A DNA stretch of 64,000 bases from Inquilinus sp052078665 (GCF_052078665.1 NZ_JBQJIK010000023.1:1-64000); one strand, 5' to 3'. Shown: positions 1 to 8,377, counted from the stretch's first letter. Notes: generated by a model not told the origin, from the letters alone. Translations and numbers: made by a program.

Positions 1-390
1 GGCGCCGATCCCGCGGCGGCGCTGGCCTCGCTGCTGGCGGTGGAGGCCGAGGCCCGCGCCGCCGGCCGCGGCCTGTGGGGCGATCCCGGCCTCGCCGTGC
101 GGCCGGCTGAGACGCTCGGCCGCGGCGACCTCGACCGGTTCCAGATCGTCGAGGGCCAGGTGCAGCGGGCGGCGCTGGTGCGCGGCCGCGCCTACCTCAA
201 TTTCGGCACGGATCCGCGGCAGGACTTCACCGTGACGGCGTAGCCGGAGCTGGTCCGCCGGCTGGAGGCGGCCGGGCAGGACCTGACGGCGCTGCAGGGC
301 CGGCGCATCCGGGTGCGCGGCTGGCTCGACTGGTCGGGCGGGCCGCGCATCGCCCTGGTCCGGATCGAGCAGATCGAGAGGCTGGATTGA
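1..390 (+). pseudogene. Thermonuclease-family protein, C-terminal part, interrupted by an in-frame amber codon
   Basis: The frame is open from the left edge and reads like the C-terminal half of alphaproteobacterial SNase-like (thermonuclease family) proteins. It has the helix ending in RAAGRGLWGDP and the segment YLNFGTDPRQDFTVT. A TAG at 241-243 stops it, yet the same frame continues as PELVRRLEAAGQDLTALQGR and ends in RIRVRGWLDW...EQIERLD with TGA at 388-390, which is the usual conserved tail of the family. The tail frame overlaps the next gene by one base (TGATG), as in an intact operon. I read this as one gene with a nonsense mutation or a base error; a CAG to TAG change is the simplest cause. 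The 5' end lies outside the window, so the catalytic residues cannot be checked. Confidence 0.65.
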
Positions 391-1718
391 TGATTCGCCG
401 CGACCTTCTCCTGGGCCTGATGGCGACGCCGTTGCTGCCCCGTCCGGCGCATGCCGACACACCCGAGGCGCAGGAGATCCGGGCGGCCTTCGGCGGTCCC
501 TACGCCGCGCCGGCTTTGCGCGACAATGTCGCCCGCATCGCCCGGCGGGTCGCGGATGCCGAGACCGGCGGGCGCCTGAAGGTGACGGTCGAGCTGCTCG
601 ATTCCGACCAGGTCAACGCCGCGGCGCTGCCGGATGGCCGTCTGCTGGTCAATCGCGGCCTCTTGGCCCTGGCGCGCAGCGAGGCCGAGCTGGCCTCGGT
701 GCTGGCGCATGAGATCGGGCATGTCGTCGCCGGCCACGCCAGGTCGCGCGAAGCGCGGCCGCCGGTCGACCCGGCCATCGCCGGGCTGGCCGAGATCCAG
801 GCCGAGGCCGCGTTCGACCGGGCGCAGGAGCAGGAGGCCGACCGGATCGGCATCGAGGCCCTGGCCCGGGCCGGCTACGACCCCGCGGCGGCGCCCGCCT
901 TTCTGGCCCGGCTCGGCGCCGCCCAGCGCCTGGCCGCGACCCTGTCCGGCCGGCCGGAGCTGGCGACGGCGGCGATCGGCGGCGGCGACCATCCGGAGAC
1001 GGCGGAGCGGATCGCCGCGGCCCGGGCGCGGGCGGCGGCGCTGCCGCGCGGCGAGACCGGAGAGGCGGCGTGGCTGGACGCCGTCGACGGCCTGCCCTGG
1101 GGCGAGGGGCCGGGCCAGATCGCGTTCCGCGGCCGGGCGGTGATCGACCCGGCCGCCCGGTTCCGCTGGGAGGCGCCGCCGGGCGTTCTGCTGAGCCGGC
1201 GGCGGCACAGCGTCCTGGGCTCGGGCCCGGACGATTCGGTCATCGTCTTCGACCATCTGATGCGGCCGGAGGCGCCGCCGGCCCGGCCCGCTCTCGAGCA
1301 GTGGGGCGAGGCGATGGGCGGCGTCCGGGGCGTCGAGGCTGGCGACCTCGGGGGCTTCGCGGCGGCCTGGGGCCTGGCCCGGCCACCCGGTGCTTCGGGA
1401 CGCTGGGAGGCGGTCCTGGCGGTGATCGAGACCTCGGCCGAGCGGCGCGACCGGTTCATGGTGCTGACCCGGTCCGGCAGCCCGGTTGCGGCCCCGATGC
1501 GCCGCGCCATCGGCAGCTTCCGCCGGATCGGCGCGGCCGAGGCCGCCGCGGTTCGGCCCCGCCGGCTGGCGGTCGCGCCCGTGCGGCGCCGGGATAAAGT
1601 CGCCACGCTGGTCGGGCGGATGCGGGTGGAGGCGGCGGAGGCCTGGTTCCGGCTGCTGAACGACGTGCCGGGCGATGCGCTGCCGCCGGGGACAAGGGTC
1701 AAGCTGATCGTGGAGTGA
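390..1718 (+). CDS. M48-family zinc metalloprotease, exported
   Basis: This 442-aa protein begins with a twin-arginine-like or Sec signal (RRDLLLGLMATPLLP, cleavage near HADTP). The zinc motif HEIGH is at residues 107-111, and the third ligand is likely Glu149 in the EQEAD stretch, as in M48 peptidases (HtpX, BepA, LoiP). The C-terminal 200 residues are unlike the protease core and may be a SH3-like or substrate-handling domain. ATG at 390 is chosen because it overlaps the stop of the nuclease frame (TGATG), implying translational coupling; a TTG one codon earlier is possible. Likely role: periplasmic quality control. It converges on rpoH with 14 bases between the stops and no obvious terminator. 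Confidence 0.85.
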   Translation: MIRRDLLLGLMATPLLPRPAHADTPEAQEIRAAFGGPYAAPALRDNVARIARRVADAETGGRLKVTVELLDSDQVNAAALPDGRLLVNRGLLALARSEAELASVLAHEIGHVVAGHARSREARPPVDPAIAGLAEIQAEAAFDRAQEQEADRIGIEALARAGYDPAAAPAFLARLGAAQRLAATLSGRPELATAAIGGGDHPETAERIAAARARAAALPRGETGEAAWLDAVDGLPWGEGPGQIAFRGRAVIDPAARFRWEAPPGVLLSRRRHSVLGSGPDDSVIVFDHLMRPEAPPARPALEQWGEAMGGVRGVEAGDLGGFAAAWGLARPPGASGRWEAVLAVIETSAERRDRFMVLTRSGSPVAAPMRRAIGSFRRIGAAEAAAVRPRRLAVAPVRRRDKVATLVGRMRVEAAEAWFRLLNDVPGDALPPGTRVKLIVE

Positions 1719-1732
1719 CCGCGGGCGGCCGC

Positions 1733-2620
1733 CTACTCCTCCAGGAACAGCTCCTCCGGCTGGGCGACGCGGCGGGAGATCGAGGCGCGGAGCTTGGTCA
1801 GCGCCCGGTGCTCGAGCTGGCGCACCCGCTCCTTGCTGACGCCGAGCTGGCGGCCCAGCTCCTCCAGCGTGGCGCCGCTGTCGCGCAGCCGGCGCTGGCG
1901 GATGATGGTCTGCTCGCGCGGGCTCAGGGCGCCGATCGCCTCGGCCAGCCAGCGCGAGCGGGTGACGTTGTCGCGCAGGCCGATCACCACCTCCTCGGGT
2001 GAGGGGCGGGTGTCGGCCAGGAGGCCCTGCCAGTCATCCTCGCCATCCTCGGAGATCGGGGCGTTGAGCGACTGGTCGGAGGCCGAGAGGCGCATCTCCA
2101 TCGCCTCGACTTCGGCGACGTCGACCCGCAGCTCGCCGGCGATCCAGGCGCGGCCGGCCTGGGTCAGCCCGGACTGGCCGCCGGCATTCTCGATCTTGGC
2201 GCGCAGCCGGCGCAGGTTGAAGAACAGCGACTTCTGCGCAGCAGTGGTGCCGGTGCGGACGATCGACCAGTTGCGCAGCACATAGTCCTGCATCGCCGAG
2301 CGGATCCACCAGGCGGCGTAGGTCGAGAAGCGGACCTCGCGGTCGTGCTCGAACCGGGCGGCGGCCTGCATCAGCCCGACATTGCCCTCCTGCACCAGGT
2401 CGCCGATCGGCAAGCCGTAGTTGCGGAAGCGCGAGGCGGTGGCGATGACCAGGCGGGTATAGGCCCGGACCAGGGCGTGCAGCGACGGCTCGTCGTGATC
2501 CTGGCGCCAGCGCCGGGCGAGCTCGAACTCGGTCTCGCGCGACAGCAGCGGCTCGCTCATCGACGCCTTGATGAACTTCAGGTTGGCGCGCTGGGTCTCG
2601 GGATCGTCGAGATGCGGCAT
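1733..2620 (-). CDS. rpoH: RNA polymerase sigma-32 factor, RpoH2-like
   Basis: This 295-aa protein is a heat/oxidative-stress sigma factor directing RNA polymerase to stress promoters. Region 2 (about residues 74-115, with DLVQEGNVGL and RFSTYAAWWI) is followed by an RpoH box QKSLFFNLR at 129-137, which is diagnostic for RpoH rather than RpoD. Region 4 helix-turn-helix (LEELGRQLGVSKERVRQLE) lies near the C-terminus. The start MPHLDD is chosen because GAGGGGG lies a few bases upstream; a longer start at 2683 would sit inside the putative promoter. Many alphaproteobacteria have two RpoH paralogs, and the box sequence and EcfG-like promoter fit RpoH2 better than the heat-shock RpoH1; that subtype is an inference. 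Confidence 0.9.
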   Translation of the reverse strand: MPHLDDPETQRANLKFIKASMSEPLLSRETEFELARRWRQDHDEPSLHALVRAYTRLVIATASRFRNYGLPIGDLVQEGNVGLMQAAARFEHDREVRFSTYAAWWIRSAMQDYVLRNWSIVRTGTTAAQKSLFFNLRRLRAKIENAGGQSGLTQAGRAWIAGELRVDVAEVEAMEMRLSASDQSLNAPISEDGEDDWQGLLADTRPSPEEVVIGLRDNVTRSRWLAEAIGALSPREQTIIRQRRLRDSGATLEELGRQLGVSKERVRQLEHRALTKLRASISRRVAQPEELFLEE

Positions 2621-2678
2621 GGACGCCCCCTCTTCGGCCGGACGACGCCGCGGATCCGTCCCGCGACCTCGATAGACG

Positions 2679-2704
2679 AACACCCTCCCACATGGCGTCG
2701 TTCC
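2679..2704 (-). promoter_or_regulatory. Putative EcfG-type general stress promoter of rpoH
   Basis: On the minus strand GGAAC (2704-2700) is followed after 17 bases by TGTT (2682-2679). The alphaproteobacterial EcfG consensus is GGAAC-N16/17-CGTT, so one base of the -10 element differs. The rpoH ATG is about 55 bases downstream, a normal leader length. Control of rpoH2-type genes by extracytoplasmic sigma factors is known in several alphaproteobacteria. Confidence 0.5.
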
Positions 2705-2781
2705 CTCGCCGGGCGGGAGCTTGTCCCTTCGTCTAGGAATTCGCTGGAGAGGGGCAGTTTGTTACGGGGGAAGGTAGGCTC

Positions 2782-3600
2782 TCAAGCCTCGACGATCTCG
2801 GCCAGCGTCCCGTCCGGATCGAACAGGCCGCAGGCCAGGCGGCCGCCGCGGCCGCAGCCGGAATCGAGCGTCACCGCCATGCCCTCGAGCCGCAGCCCGC
2901 CGCCCGCCGGGTCGTGGCCGCGGATCAGGCGGCGGAAGCCGGCATAGGGCTCGCTGAGGCCGGCGAAGCCGGCGGCAGACCACCAGAAGGCATCGCCCTG
3001 GGCCGCGAGCGGCCGGCTCGGGTCGATGCCGGCGCTGACGAACAGGATGCCGTCGTCCTCGGTGAAGCGGGGCTCGGTGAAGGCGGCCCGGCGCAGCGCG
3101 GCGTAGAGCGCGTTGTGGCCGGGGGCGGCGCGGATCGATTCGCGCAGCCCGTTGGTCCAGCGGGTCAGCCGGACGGCGCCTTCGCGCGCCGCGGCCATGC
3201 CCTCCTCGGGCCGGCCGCCATAGGCGCGCAGCGACCCTTCGACGCCCTGCGCCAGCATCCAGCGCAGCACGTCCTGCGGGTTCGGCGCGAATTGCAGCTG
3301 CAGCATCTTCTGCCACATCTCTTCCTGCGCCCCGCGCAGGAAGACGACGTCCTCGGCCAGCACGAAGGGGCGGGCGATCAGGGCCCGCCGCATCGACAGC
3401 ACCTCGTCGACCAGCGCGTGCAGCCGGTCGGACCGGCCGATCAGGTTGCCGAGATAGACCAGCCGGTCGCCGGGCTGGAACCGGGCGGCGACATGGTCGT
3501 GCAGCACGGACAGGCGGTCGACCTCGCCATGCACGGCGCCGACGGCCCAGATCCGCTTCGGGCGGCCCAGCCGGGCGAATTTCTCGGTGTCGCGGGTCAC
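2782..3600 (-). CDS. Metallophosphatase-fold protein with degenerate active-site motifs
   Basis: The order and spacing of motifs follow calcineurin-like Ser/Thr phosphatases, but each is altered. The GDxHG motif reads GAVHGE, GDxxDRG reads YLGNLIGRS and GNHE reads RGAQEE, while IRGHDP keeps a late histidine. Most metal ligands are therefore missing and a dead or repurposed enzyme is likely. The frame is open to 3723, but that start lies within or upstream of the carD terminator. A GTG at 3600, just before TRDTEKFARLGRP, is therefore proposed, giving 272 aa, without a strong ribosome binding site. The gene lies between carD and rpoH on the same strand. Function unknown. Confidence 0.65.
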   Translation of the reverse strand: MTRDTEKFARLGRPKRIWAVGAVHGEVDRLSVLHDHVAARFQPGDRLVYLGNLIGRSDRLHALVDEVLSMRRALIARPFVLAEDVVFLRGAQEEMWQKMLQLQFAPNPQDVLRWMLAQGVEGSLRAYGGRPEEGMAAAREGAVRLTRWTNGLRESIRAAPGHNALYAALRRAAFTEPRFTEDDGILFVSAGIDPSRPLAAQGDAFWWSAAGFAGLSEPYAGFRRLIRGHDPAGGGLRLEGMAVTLDSGCGRGGRLACGLFDPDGTLAEIVEA

Positions 3601-3696
3601 GCGGAGACGGAGAGTTCGGTCATCTGCACCGCAGTCTAACGGGTCGCCCCGGTGAAACCAGCCCCTTCGGCCGGCTCCGGACCCCGGACATGGAAA

Positions 3697-3716
3697 AGGC
3701 GGCCCGAAGGCCGCCT
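3697..3716 (-). terminator. Intrinsic terminator of carD
   Basis: On the minus strand a perfect 8-bp stem (AGGCGGCC / GGCCGCCT) is closed by a TTCG tetraloop and followed by TTTT. It lies about 60 bases after the carD stop. A stable UUCG loop plus U-tract is a textbook Rho-independent terminator. Confidence 0.85.
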
Positions 3717-3775
3717 GTTTCATACTTTGGCCTATCGCGCTTCGCGCTACTTGAGGCCATGTGTGAAGAAGGCGC

Positions 3776-4276
3776 TCAGGCCGCCTTCTTCAGCACCTGT
3801 TCCAGCTTCTGGGTCGCCCTGACCTCGTCGATCTTCTCGACCGCGGCCAGCTCGCGCGCCAGGCGCTCCAGCGCCGCCTGGTAGATCTGGCGCTCGCTGT
3901 AGGACTGCTCCGGCTGGTCGGTGGCGCGGTGCAGGTCGCGCACCACCTCGGCGATCGACACCGGGTCGCCGGAATTGATCTTGGCCTCGTATTCCTGGGC
4001 CCGGCGGCTCCACATCGTCCGGCGCACGCGGCTGCGGCCGGTCAGGGTCTCCAGCGCGGTCTTGATCCGGTCCTTCGACGACAGCTTGCGCAGGCCCGAC
4101 TTCTTGGCCTTGCCGACAGGAACCTTGAGCGTCATCCGCTCCTTCTCGAAGCTGATGGCATACAGCTGCACGGTCATGCCGCTGATGCTGTGCGTCTCGA
4201 GCGCCTCGATGCGGCCGACGCCGTGCGCCGGGTACACAACGTAGTCGCCGACGTCGTACTCAAGTTCCTGAGCCAT
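3776..4276 (-). CDS. carD: CarD/CdnL-family RNA polymerase-binding regulator
   Basis: This 166-aa protein has the N-terminal RNA polymerase-interacting domain (about residues 6-60: DYVVYPAHGVGRIEALE, then FEKERMTLKVPVGKAK) and the helical C-terminal domain with a conserved tryptophan (RRTMWSRRAQEYEAKI) that contacts promoter DNA. CarD/CdnL proteins stabilise open complexes, often at rRNA and housekeeping promoters. The start MAQELEYDVGDY is chosen by family length; the frame extends 47 codons upstream without homology. It is a single-gene unit with its own terminator, next to fdxA. Confidence 0.92.
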   Translation of the reverse strand: MAQELEYDVGDYVVYPAHGVGRIEALETHSISGMTVQLYAISFEKERMTLKVPVGKAKKSGLRKLSSKDRIKTALETLTGRSRVRRTMWSRRAQEYEAKINSGDPVSIAEVVRDLHRATDQPEQSYSERQIYQAALERLARELAAVEKIDEVRATQKLEQVLKKAA

Positions 4277-4464
4277 GTCTGCCAATGGAGTCACCCTCTG
4301 TGGTCGGACCCAGTGGGCGGAGACCGCTACGGCCACCGCCCCGCGCGCTTCGCCGCGCCGCAACCACGTCAATATCCGCACCGAAACAGAGACGCAGAAA
4401 TCGATTCCGGCCCGCATGTGGTGGGTCGGAAGTGGTCGTCAGCACCGGGAATGTGAGGCGTACT

Positions 4465-4493
4465 ATAATACGTTGCGCTTCCGATATGAAGGC
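4465..4493 (-). promoter_or_regulatory. Possible carD promoter (-10 TATTAT)
   Basis: The 276-base gap between carD and fdxA contains a locally AT-rich stretch. On the minus strand a TATTAT element (4470-4465) is followed by AGTACG, but the base 17 positions upstream (GCCTTC) is a poor -35. The leader would be about 185 bases. This is weak evidence based on composition and one hexamer. Confidence 0.3.
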
Positions 4494-4552
4494 CGAGCCC
4501 GCCCTGACATGACGCTTTTTTTGCAATGCAGGCCGGCGGACTCGGCGAATCG

Positions 4553-4894
4553 TCAATTGCCTTCGCCCGGAGTCGCGCTGAAATGCTCGGCGAATTTGTT
4601 CTCGACCTCCTTCCAGGAGTCGGCGTCGGCGGGGGCGTCCTTCTTGCGCGTGATGTTCGGCCAGATCGTGGAGTATTCGCGGTTCAGCTCGCCCCACTTC
4701 TCCGCGGCATCGGCCTCGGTGTCCGGCTTGATCGCCTCGGCCGGGCACTCCGGCTCACACACGCCGCAGTCGATACATTCGTCCGGGTGGATGACCAGCA
4801 TGTTTTCGCCCTCGTAGAAGCAATCCACGGGGCAGACTTCGACGCAATCCGTGTACTTGCACTTGATGCAAGCTTCACCCACCACATAGGCCAT
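4553..4894 (-). CDS. fdxA: Seven-iron ferredoxin (FdxA type)
   Basis: This 113-aa protein is an electron carrier with two iron-sulfur clusters. Nine cysteines sit at residues 9, 12, 17, 21, 25, 40, 43, 46 and 50, matching Azotobacter ferredoxin I shifted by one. C9/C17/C50 should bind a 3Fe-4S cluster and C21/C40/C43/C46 a 4Fe-4S cluster. The acidic C-terminal half (WGELNREYSTIWPNITRKKD) is typical of the family. The start MAYVVGEACIKC has GGAG 10 bases upstream. It is the last gene of a run helicase > S4 > TerB-like > fdxA, separated by 7 bases from the TerB-like gene. Confidence 0.93.
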   Translation of the reverse strand: MAYVVGEACIKCKYTDCVEVCPVDCFYEGENMLVIHPDECIDCGVCEPECPAEAIKPDTEADAAEKWGELNREYSTIWPNITRKKDAPADADSWKEVENKFAEHFSATPGEGN

Positions 4895-4901
4895 ACTTAG
4901 T

Positions 4902-5378
4902 TTACTCCGGGTCTCCATTGGCGGCCGCCGCGGCGCCGTTGCGGGCAAGCACACGGCGGCGGGCAGCGCCGCTATCCGCATCCGAGACGAATAGCAGCGC
5001 TGCGACTCGCCGCATCAGATTGGCTTCAAGGTCGTCGACTTTACCATCCGCGAGGATCACATCCCACAGCATTTCCACAATGCGGATGCGCGCCGGCTCG
5101 TCGCAATGCTGGCGGATGGTGTGGGTCAGGGCGTGCCAGGACACGGCGCCGTCGCTGGTCCGCTCGGCATCGGTGCCGAGCTGCGCCGCCTCGAACGGGC
5201 CCAGCCGGAAGCGCCAGGCCAGCAGCGTCTGGATGCGCTCGCGCTCCGGCTCGTCCAGCGAATCATCGACCCGGGCGGCTTCCATCAGCAGCGCGGCGAC
5301 GGCACGGCGCAGCGTGGCGTCGTCGAGGATCGGCCGGGCAGCGCCGCCGCGGGCCCAGTCGAGAATGTGGTCCAGCAT
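4902..5378 (-). CDS. TerB-like domain protein
   Basis: This 158-aa, all-helical acidic protein resembles the TerB (tellurite resistance B) / DjlA N-terminal fold. Two repeated helical hairpins each carry an acidic motif (RVDDSLDEPERERI and ILADGKVDDLEANL) that in this family can bind metal. ATG at 5378 is chosen; a TTG two codons earlier is possible. It sits directly after the S4-protein stop and before fdxA, a position held by a TerB-like gene in many alphaproteobacteria. Its biochemical role is unknown. Confidence 0.8.
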   Translation of the reverse strand: MLDHILDWARGGAARPILDDATLRRAVAALLMEAARVDDSLDEPERERIQTLLAWRFRLGPFEAAQLGTDAERTSDGAVSWHALTHTIRQHCDEPARIRIVEMLWDVILADGKVDDLEANLMRRVAALLFVSDADSGAARRRVLARNGAAAAANGDPE

Positions 5379-5387
5379 CGCCAAGAT

Positions 5388-5756
5388 CTAGTCGCTGCCG
5401 CCCTTCGGCGGAAGGGCCCGGCGGTCGCGGCCGGTCGGACGCGGGCCGCCGGACGCGGGCAGCGCCGCCTCCGGCGTCGGCGGCTGCAGGTCGCGGTACA
5501 GCGTCTGCGCCTCGCTGGCCGGGCCGCGGCGCTCGGCCAGGGACACGATCTCGATCACCCGGATGTGCCGGCCCTGGACGAAGGCCAGCACCTGGCCGGG
5601 GCGGATTGCCGCATGCGCCTTCTGGGTCGGCACGCCGTCGATGCGGATGCCGCCGCCGGCGCAGACCTTGGCCGCCAGGCTGCGGGTCTTGAAGAAGCGC
5701 GCCTGCCACAGCCACTTGTCGAGGCGCGGCCGCTCGGTCTCCTCCCGGTCAGCCAT
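5388..5756 (-). CDS. S4-domain RNA-binding protein, HslR (Hsp15)-like
   Basis: In this 122-aa protein the first 60 residues form an S4 RNA-binding domain (RLDKWLWQARFFKTRSLAAK, then VPTQKAHAAIRPGQVL) as in heat-shock protein 15, which rescues stalled 50S subunits carrying nascent chains. A basic, proline-rich tail follows. Its start overlaps the helicase stop by 8 bases, implying coupled translation. The link to an RNA helicase suggests a shared role in RNA or ribosome maintenance; that is inferred from synteny. Confidence 0.88.
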   Translation of the reverse strand: MADREETERPRLDKWLWQARFFKTRSLAAKVCAGGGIRIDGVPTQKAHAAIRPGQVLAFVQGRHIRVIEIVSLAERRGPASEAQTLYRDLQPPTPEAALPASGGPRPTGRDRRALPPKGGSD

Positions 5757-8256
5757 TGCGGCGGAGAAGGGCGAGCTTGGCGAAGGGGCTGTCGGCGCTG
5801 GCGGCGGCCGTGCGCGGCGCCTGCGGCCGCCGGGCCTTCACCGGAACATAGGTCACGCGTCCCTCGTCGTCCTGGGTCGGCCGATACCCGGCCGCCAGCA
5901 GGATAGCCGGGATTTCGGCGACGGTGCAGCCGACGATCGGCGCCAGCGCCGGGTCGGCGGTCAGCCCGCCCTGGCGGCGGCGTGATTCGGCGGCGTCGCG
6001 CTGCGCGTCGATGCGGTCGAGGCGGATCCGCCGCGGGCCGCAGGGCACGAAGCCGGCCAGGTCCAGCGCCGCGGCGTCCTGGCCCTCTTCGACGAGCACC
6101 GAGATCCGGGCCGGGGCGGGCAGGGCGGCCGGCAGCGGCCGTCCGGCGGCGACCGCGCCCAGCAGCACGCGCAAGCCGGTCGGCCGCGGCTTGAGCATCG
6201 ACGCCAGATAGATATGGCTCGGCCCGAATCGCACGCCGAAGCCGGACAGCTGCCTGCGGTCGGCCGCGGTCAAGGCGTGGATCAGCCCGTCCAGCGCCCG
6301 CCGGGGCAGCAGCCCCAGCCCCTCGACCAGCTGGAAGGCGATGCCGCGGCCCGCTCCCTGCAGCTCACCGCCGGTCAGCGCTGCCTCGCGCAGCCGCAGC
6401 AGCGGCTGCAGCTCGCGCGCCACATGGTCGGCCAGGAACCGCGTCAGCCGGGCCGCCACCCGGTCGCGGCCGGCGCCGTCCAGGAGGTCGGTGTCGCGCA
6501 CCCGGGCCGCGGGGGCCAGCGGCGACGGGCCGGCGGCGATCCGGCCGATGCCAATGCCGCGCCAGGACAGGACGCCGTCGGCGGCCAGGGCCAGGTCGTC
6601 GTCCGGCGCCGCCTCCAGCTTGCCGACGCGGCCGGCGACCTCGTCCTTCAGCGCCCGCCGCGCGGCGCTGCGGATCGCCTTCAGGTCGTCATCCTCGATG
6701 GTGGCGTCGGGATAGAAGGCGAAGCCCTCGATGCTGCCGACATGCTCGCCCTCGACCAGCACCTCGCCCTTCGCATTGACCGCGGCCAAGAGCTCGCCGC
6801 CCGCCTGCATCGACCGCACCAGCAGGGCGGTGCGGCGGTCGACGAAGCGCTGGGTCAGGCGCTCGTGCAGCGCGTCCGACAACCGGTCTTCGACCGCGCG
6901 GGTGCGCTCCTGCCAATGGCCCGGATCGGCCATCCAGGCGCCGCGATGGGCGATGTAGGTCCAGGTCCGGATATGGGAGATGCGGGCGACCAGCGCGTCG
7001 ATGTCGCCCTCGGTCCGGTCCAGCCGGTCCACCTGCTCGGCCACCCAGTCGGTGTCCAGCCGCCCGGCCAGGCCGGTGGTGAGCTGGCGGAAGATCTGGC
7101 CCTGCATGCGGATATGGGCGTCGGACAGCACCTTGCGGAAGTCCGGGATCTGGCACACCTCCCACAGCAGGCGCACCGCCGCCGGGTTGCGGGCGCGGGC
7201 GATCAGCTCGGCGTCGCGCATCAAGAGGCCCAGCGACAGGTGGTCGTCGGCCTCGGACGCGCGCCGCAGCTCCGGCCGCGGCGGCCGCCGCTCCAGGCTG
7301 CGCAGCAGGCCCAAGGGGCTGCGGAAGTCGAGCTCGGCGTTGCGCCACATCAGCGTCTGCAGCGGGTCGAAGCGGTGGTTCTCGACCCGCTCGACCATCT
7401 CCTCGTCCAGCGTGCCGGCCTCGTCGGTGGTGCCGAAGGTGCCGTTGGTCATGTGCCGCCCGGCGCGGCCGGCGATCTGGGCGATCTCGGTGGCGCGCAG
7501 CCGGCGCGGGAAGCGGCCGTCGAACTTGGTCAGCCGGGCGAAGGCGACATGGTCGATGTCCAGGTTCAGCCCCATGCCGATGGCGTCGGTCGCCACCAGG
7601 TAGTCGACCTCGCCGGACTGGTACAGCCCGACCTGGGCGTTGCGGGTGCGCGGGCTCAGGGCGCCCAGCACCACCGCGGTGCCGCCGCGCTGGCGGCGCA
7701 TCAGCTCGGCGATCTCGTAGACGTCGTTGGCCGAGAACACGACGATGGCGCTGCGCGGCGGCAGGCGTGTCAATTTGCGCATGCCGGTGTGGGTCAGCTC
7801 GGAGAAGCGGGGGCGGGACACGAACTCCGCCTCCGGCACCAGCTTGCGGATCAGCGGGCGGATCGTCTCCGCCCCCATCACCATGGTCTCGGCATGGCCG
7901 CGGGCATGCAGCAGCCGGTCGGTGAAGACGTGGCCGCGCTCCGGGTCGGCGCAGAGCTGGATCTCGTCGATGCCGAGGAAGGCGACCGGCCGGTCCAGCG
8001 GCATGCTCTCGACCGTGCACAGGAACCAGCGCGCGCCGGGCGGCACGATCTTTTCCTCGCCGGTCACCAAAGCGACATGCGCCCGTCCCTTGATCGCCAC
8101 GATCCGGTCGTAGTTCTCGCGGGCGAGCAGCCGGAGCGGGAAGCCGATCATGCCGCTCGCATGGCCGAGCATGCGTTCGATGGCGAGATGGGTCTTTCCG
8201 GTGTTGGTCGGGCCGAGCACGGCCGTGAGGCGCGGGCGATCACCAGCGAGATACAT
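5749..8256 (-). CDS. SUV3-like superfamily 2 RNA/DNA helicase
   Basis: This 835-aa protein has Walker A GPTNTGKT at residues 15-22, motif II GIDEIQ at 95-100 (DEIQ rather than DEAD) and motif VI QIAGRAGR at 260-267. This pattern matches the mitochondrial SUV3 helicase and its alphaproteobacterial relatives. The C-terminal 500 residues hold the SUV3-type helical region and a variable tail. The start MYLAGDRPRLTAVLGP is set by family alignment; 107 upstream codons in frame look non-coding. It heads the run helicase > S4 > TerB-like > fdxA and is divergent from the paralog array. It likely unwinds structured RNA during turnover. Confidence 0.9.
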   Translation of the reverse strand: MYLAGDRPRLTAVLGPTNTGKTHLAIERMLGHASGMIGFPLRLLARENYDRIVAIKGRAHVALVTGEEKIVPPGARWFLCTVESMPLDRPVAFLGIDEIQLCADPERGHVFTDRLLHARGHAETMVMGAETIRPLIRKLVPEAEFVSRPRFSELTHTGMRKLTRLPPRSAIVVFSANDVYEIAELMRRQRGGTAVVLGALSPRTRNAQVGLYQSGEVDYLVATDAIGMGLNLDIDHVAFARLTKFDGRFPRRLRATEIAQIAGRAGRHMTNGTFGTTDEAGTLDEEMVERVENHRFDPLQTLMWRNAELDFRSPLGLLRSLERRPPRPELRRASEADDHLSLGLLMRDAELIARARNPAAVRLLWEVCQIPDFRKVLSDAHIRMQGQIFRQLTTGLAGRLDTDWVAEQVDRLDRTEGDIDALVARISHIRTWTYIAHRGAWMADPGHWQERTRAVEDRLSDALHERLTQRFVDRRTALLVRSMQAGGELLAAVNAKGEVLVEGEHVGSIEGFAFYPDATIEDDDLKAIRSAARRALKDEVAGRVGKLEAAPDDDLALAADGVLSWRGIGIGRIAAGPSPLAPAARVRDTDLLDGAGRDRVAARLTRFLADHVARELQPLLRLREAALTGGELQGAGRGIAFQLVEGLGLLPRRALDGLIHALTAADRRQLSGFGVRFGPSHIYLASMLKPRPTGLRVLLGAVAAGRPLPAALPAPARISVLVEEGQDAAALDLAGFVPCGPRRIRLDRIDAQRDAAESRRRQGGLTADPALAPIVGCTVAEIPAILLAAGYRPTQDDEGRVTYVPVKARRPQAPRTAAASADSPFAKLALLRRNG

Positions 8257-8377
8257 AAGCGACAATTGAACGCTGCCGGGCGCTAATGCAAGACTGCCGC
8301 CCCGCCTGCGGTGCGGGCGGCCATTGGTCGCAACGATATTTGCCAGAGGCTCCGGTCGGATAGACGGAGGACATACG

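Noticed and set aside
3601..3723. Upstream ATG for the degenerate phosphatase
   Set aside because: It places the start at the base of the carD terminator, so the transcript would have to begin before it; the added residues are low-complexity.
6214..8286. 690-codon open frame antisense to the helicase gene
   Set aside because: It is an artefact of high GC in the third codon position. Its translation is Gln/Arg/Gly/Ala-rich without domains, while the opposite strand has clear helicase motifs.
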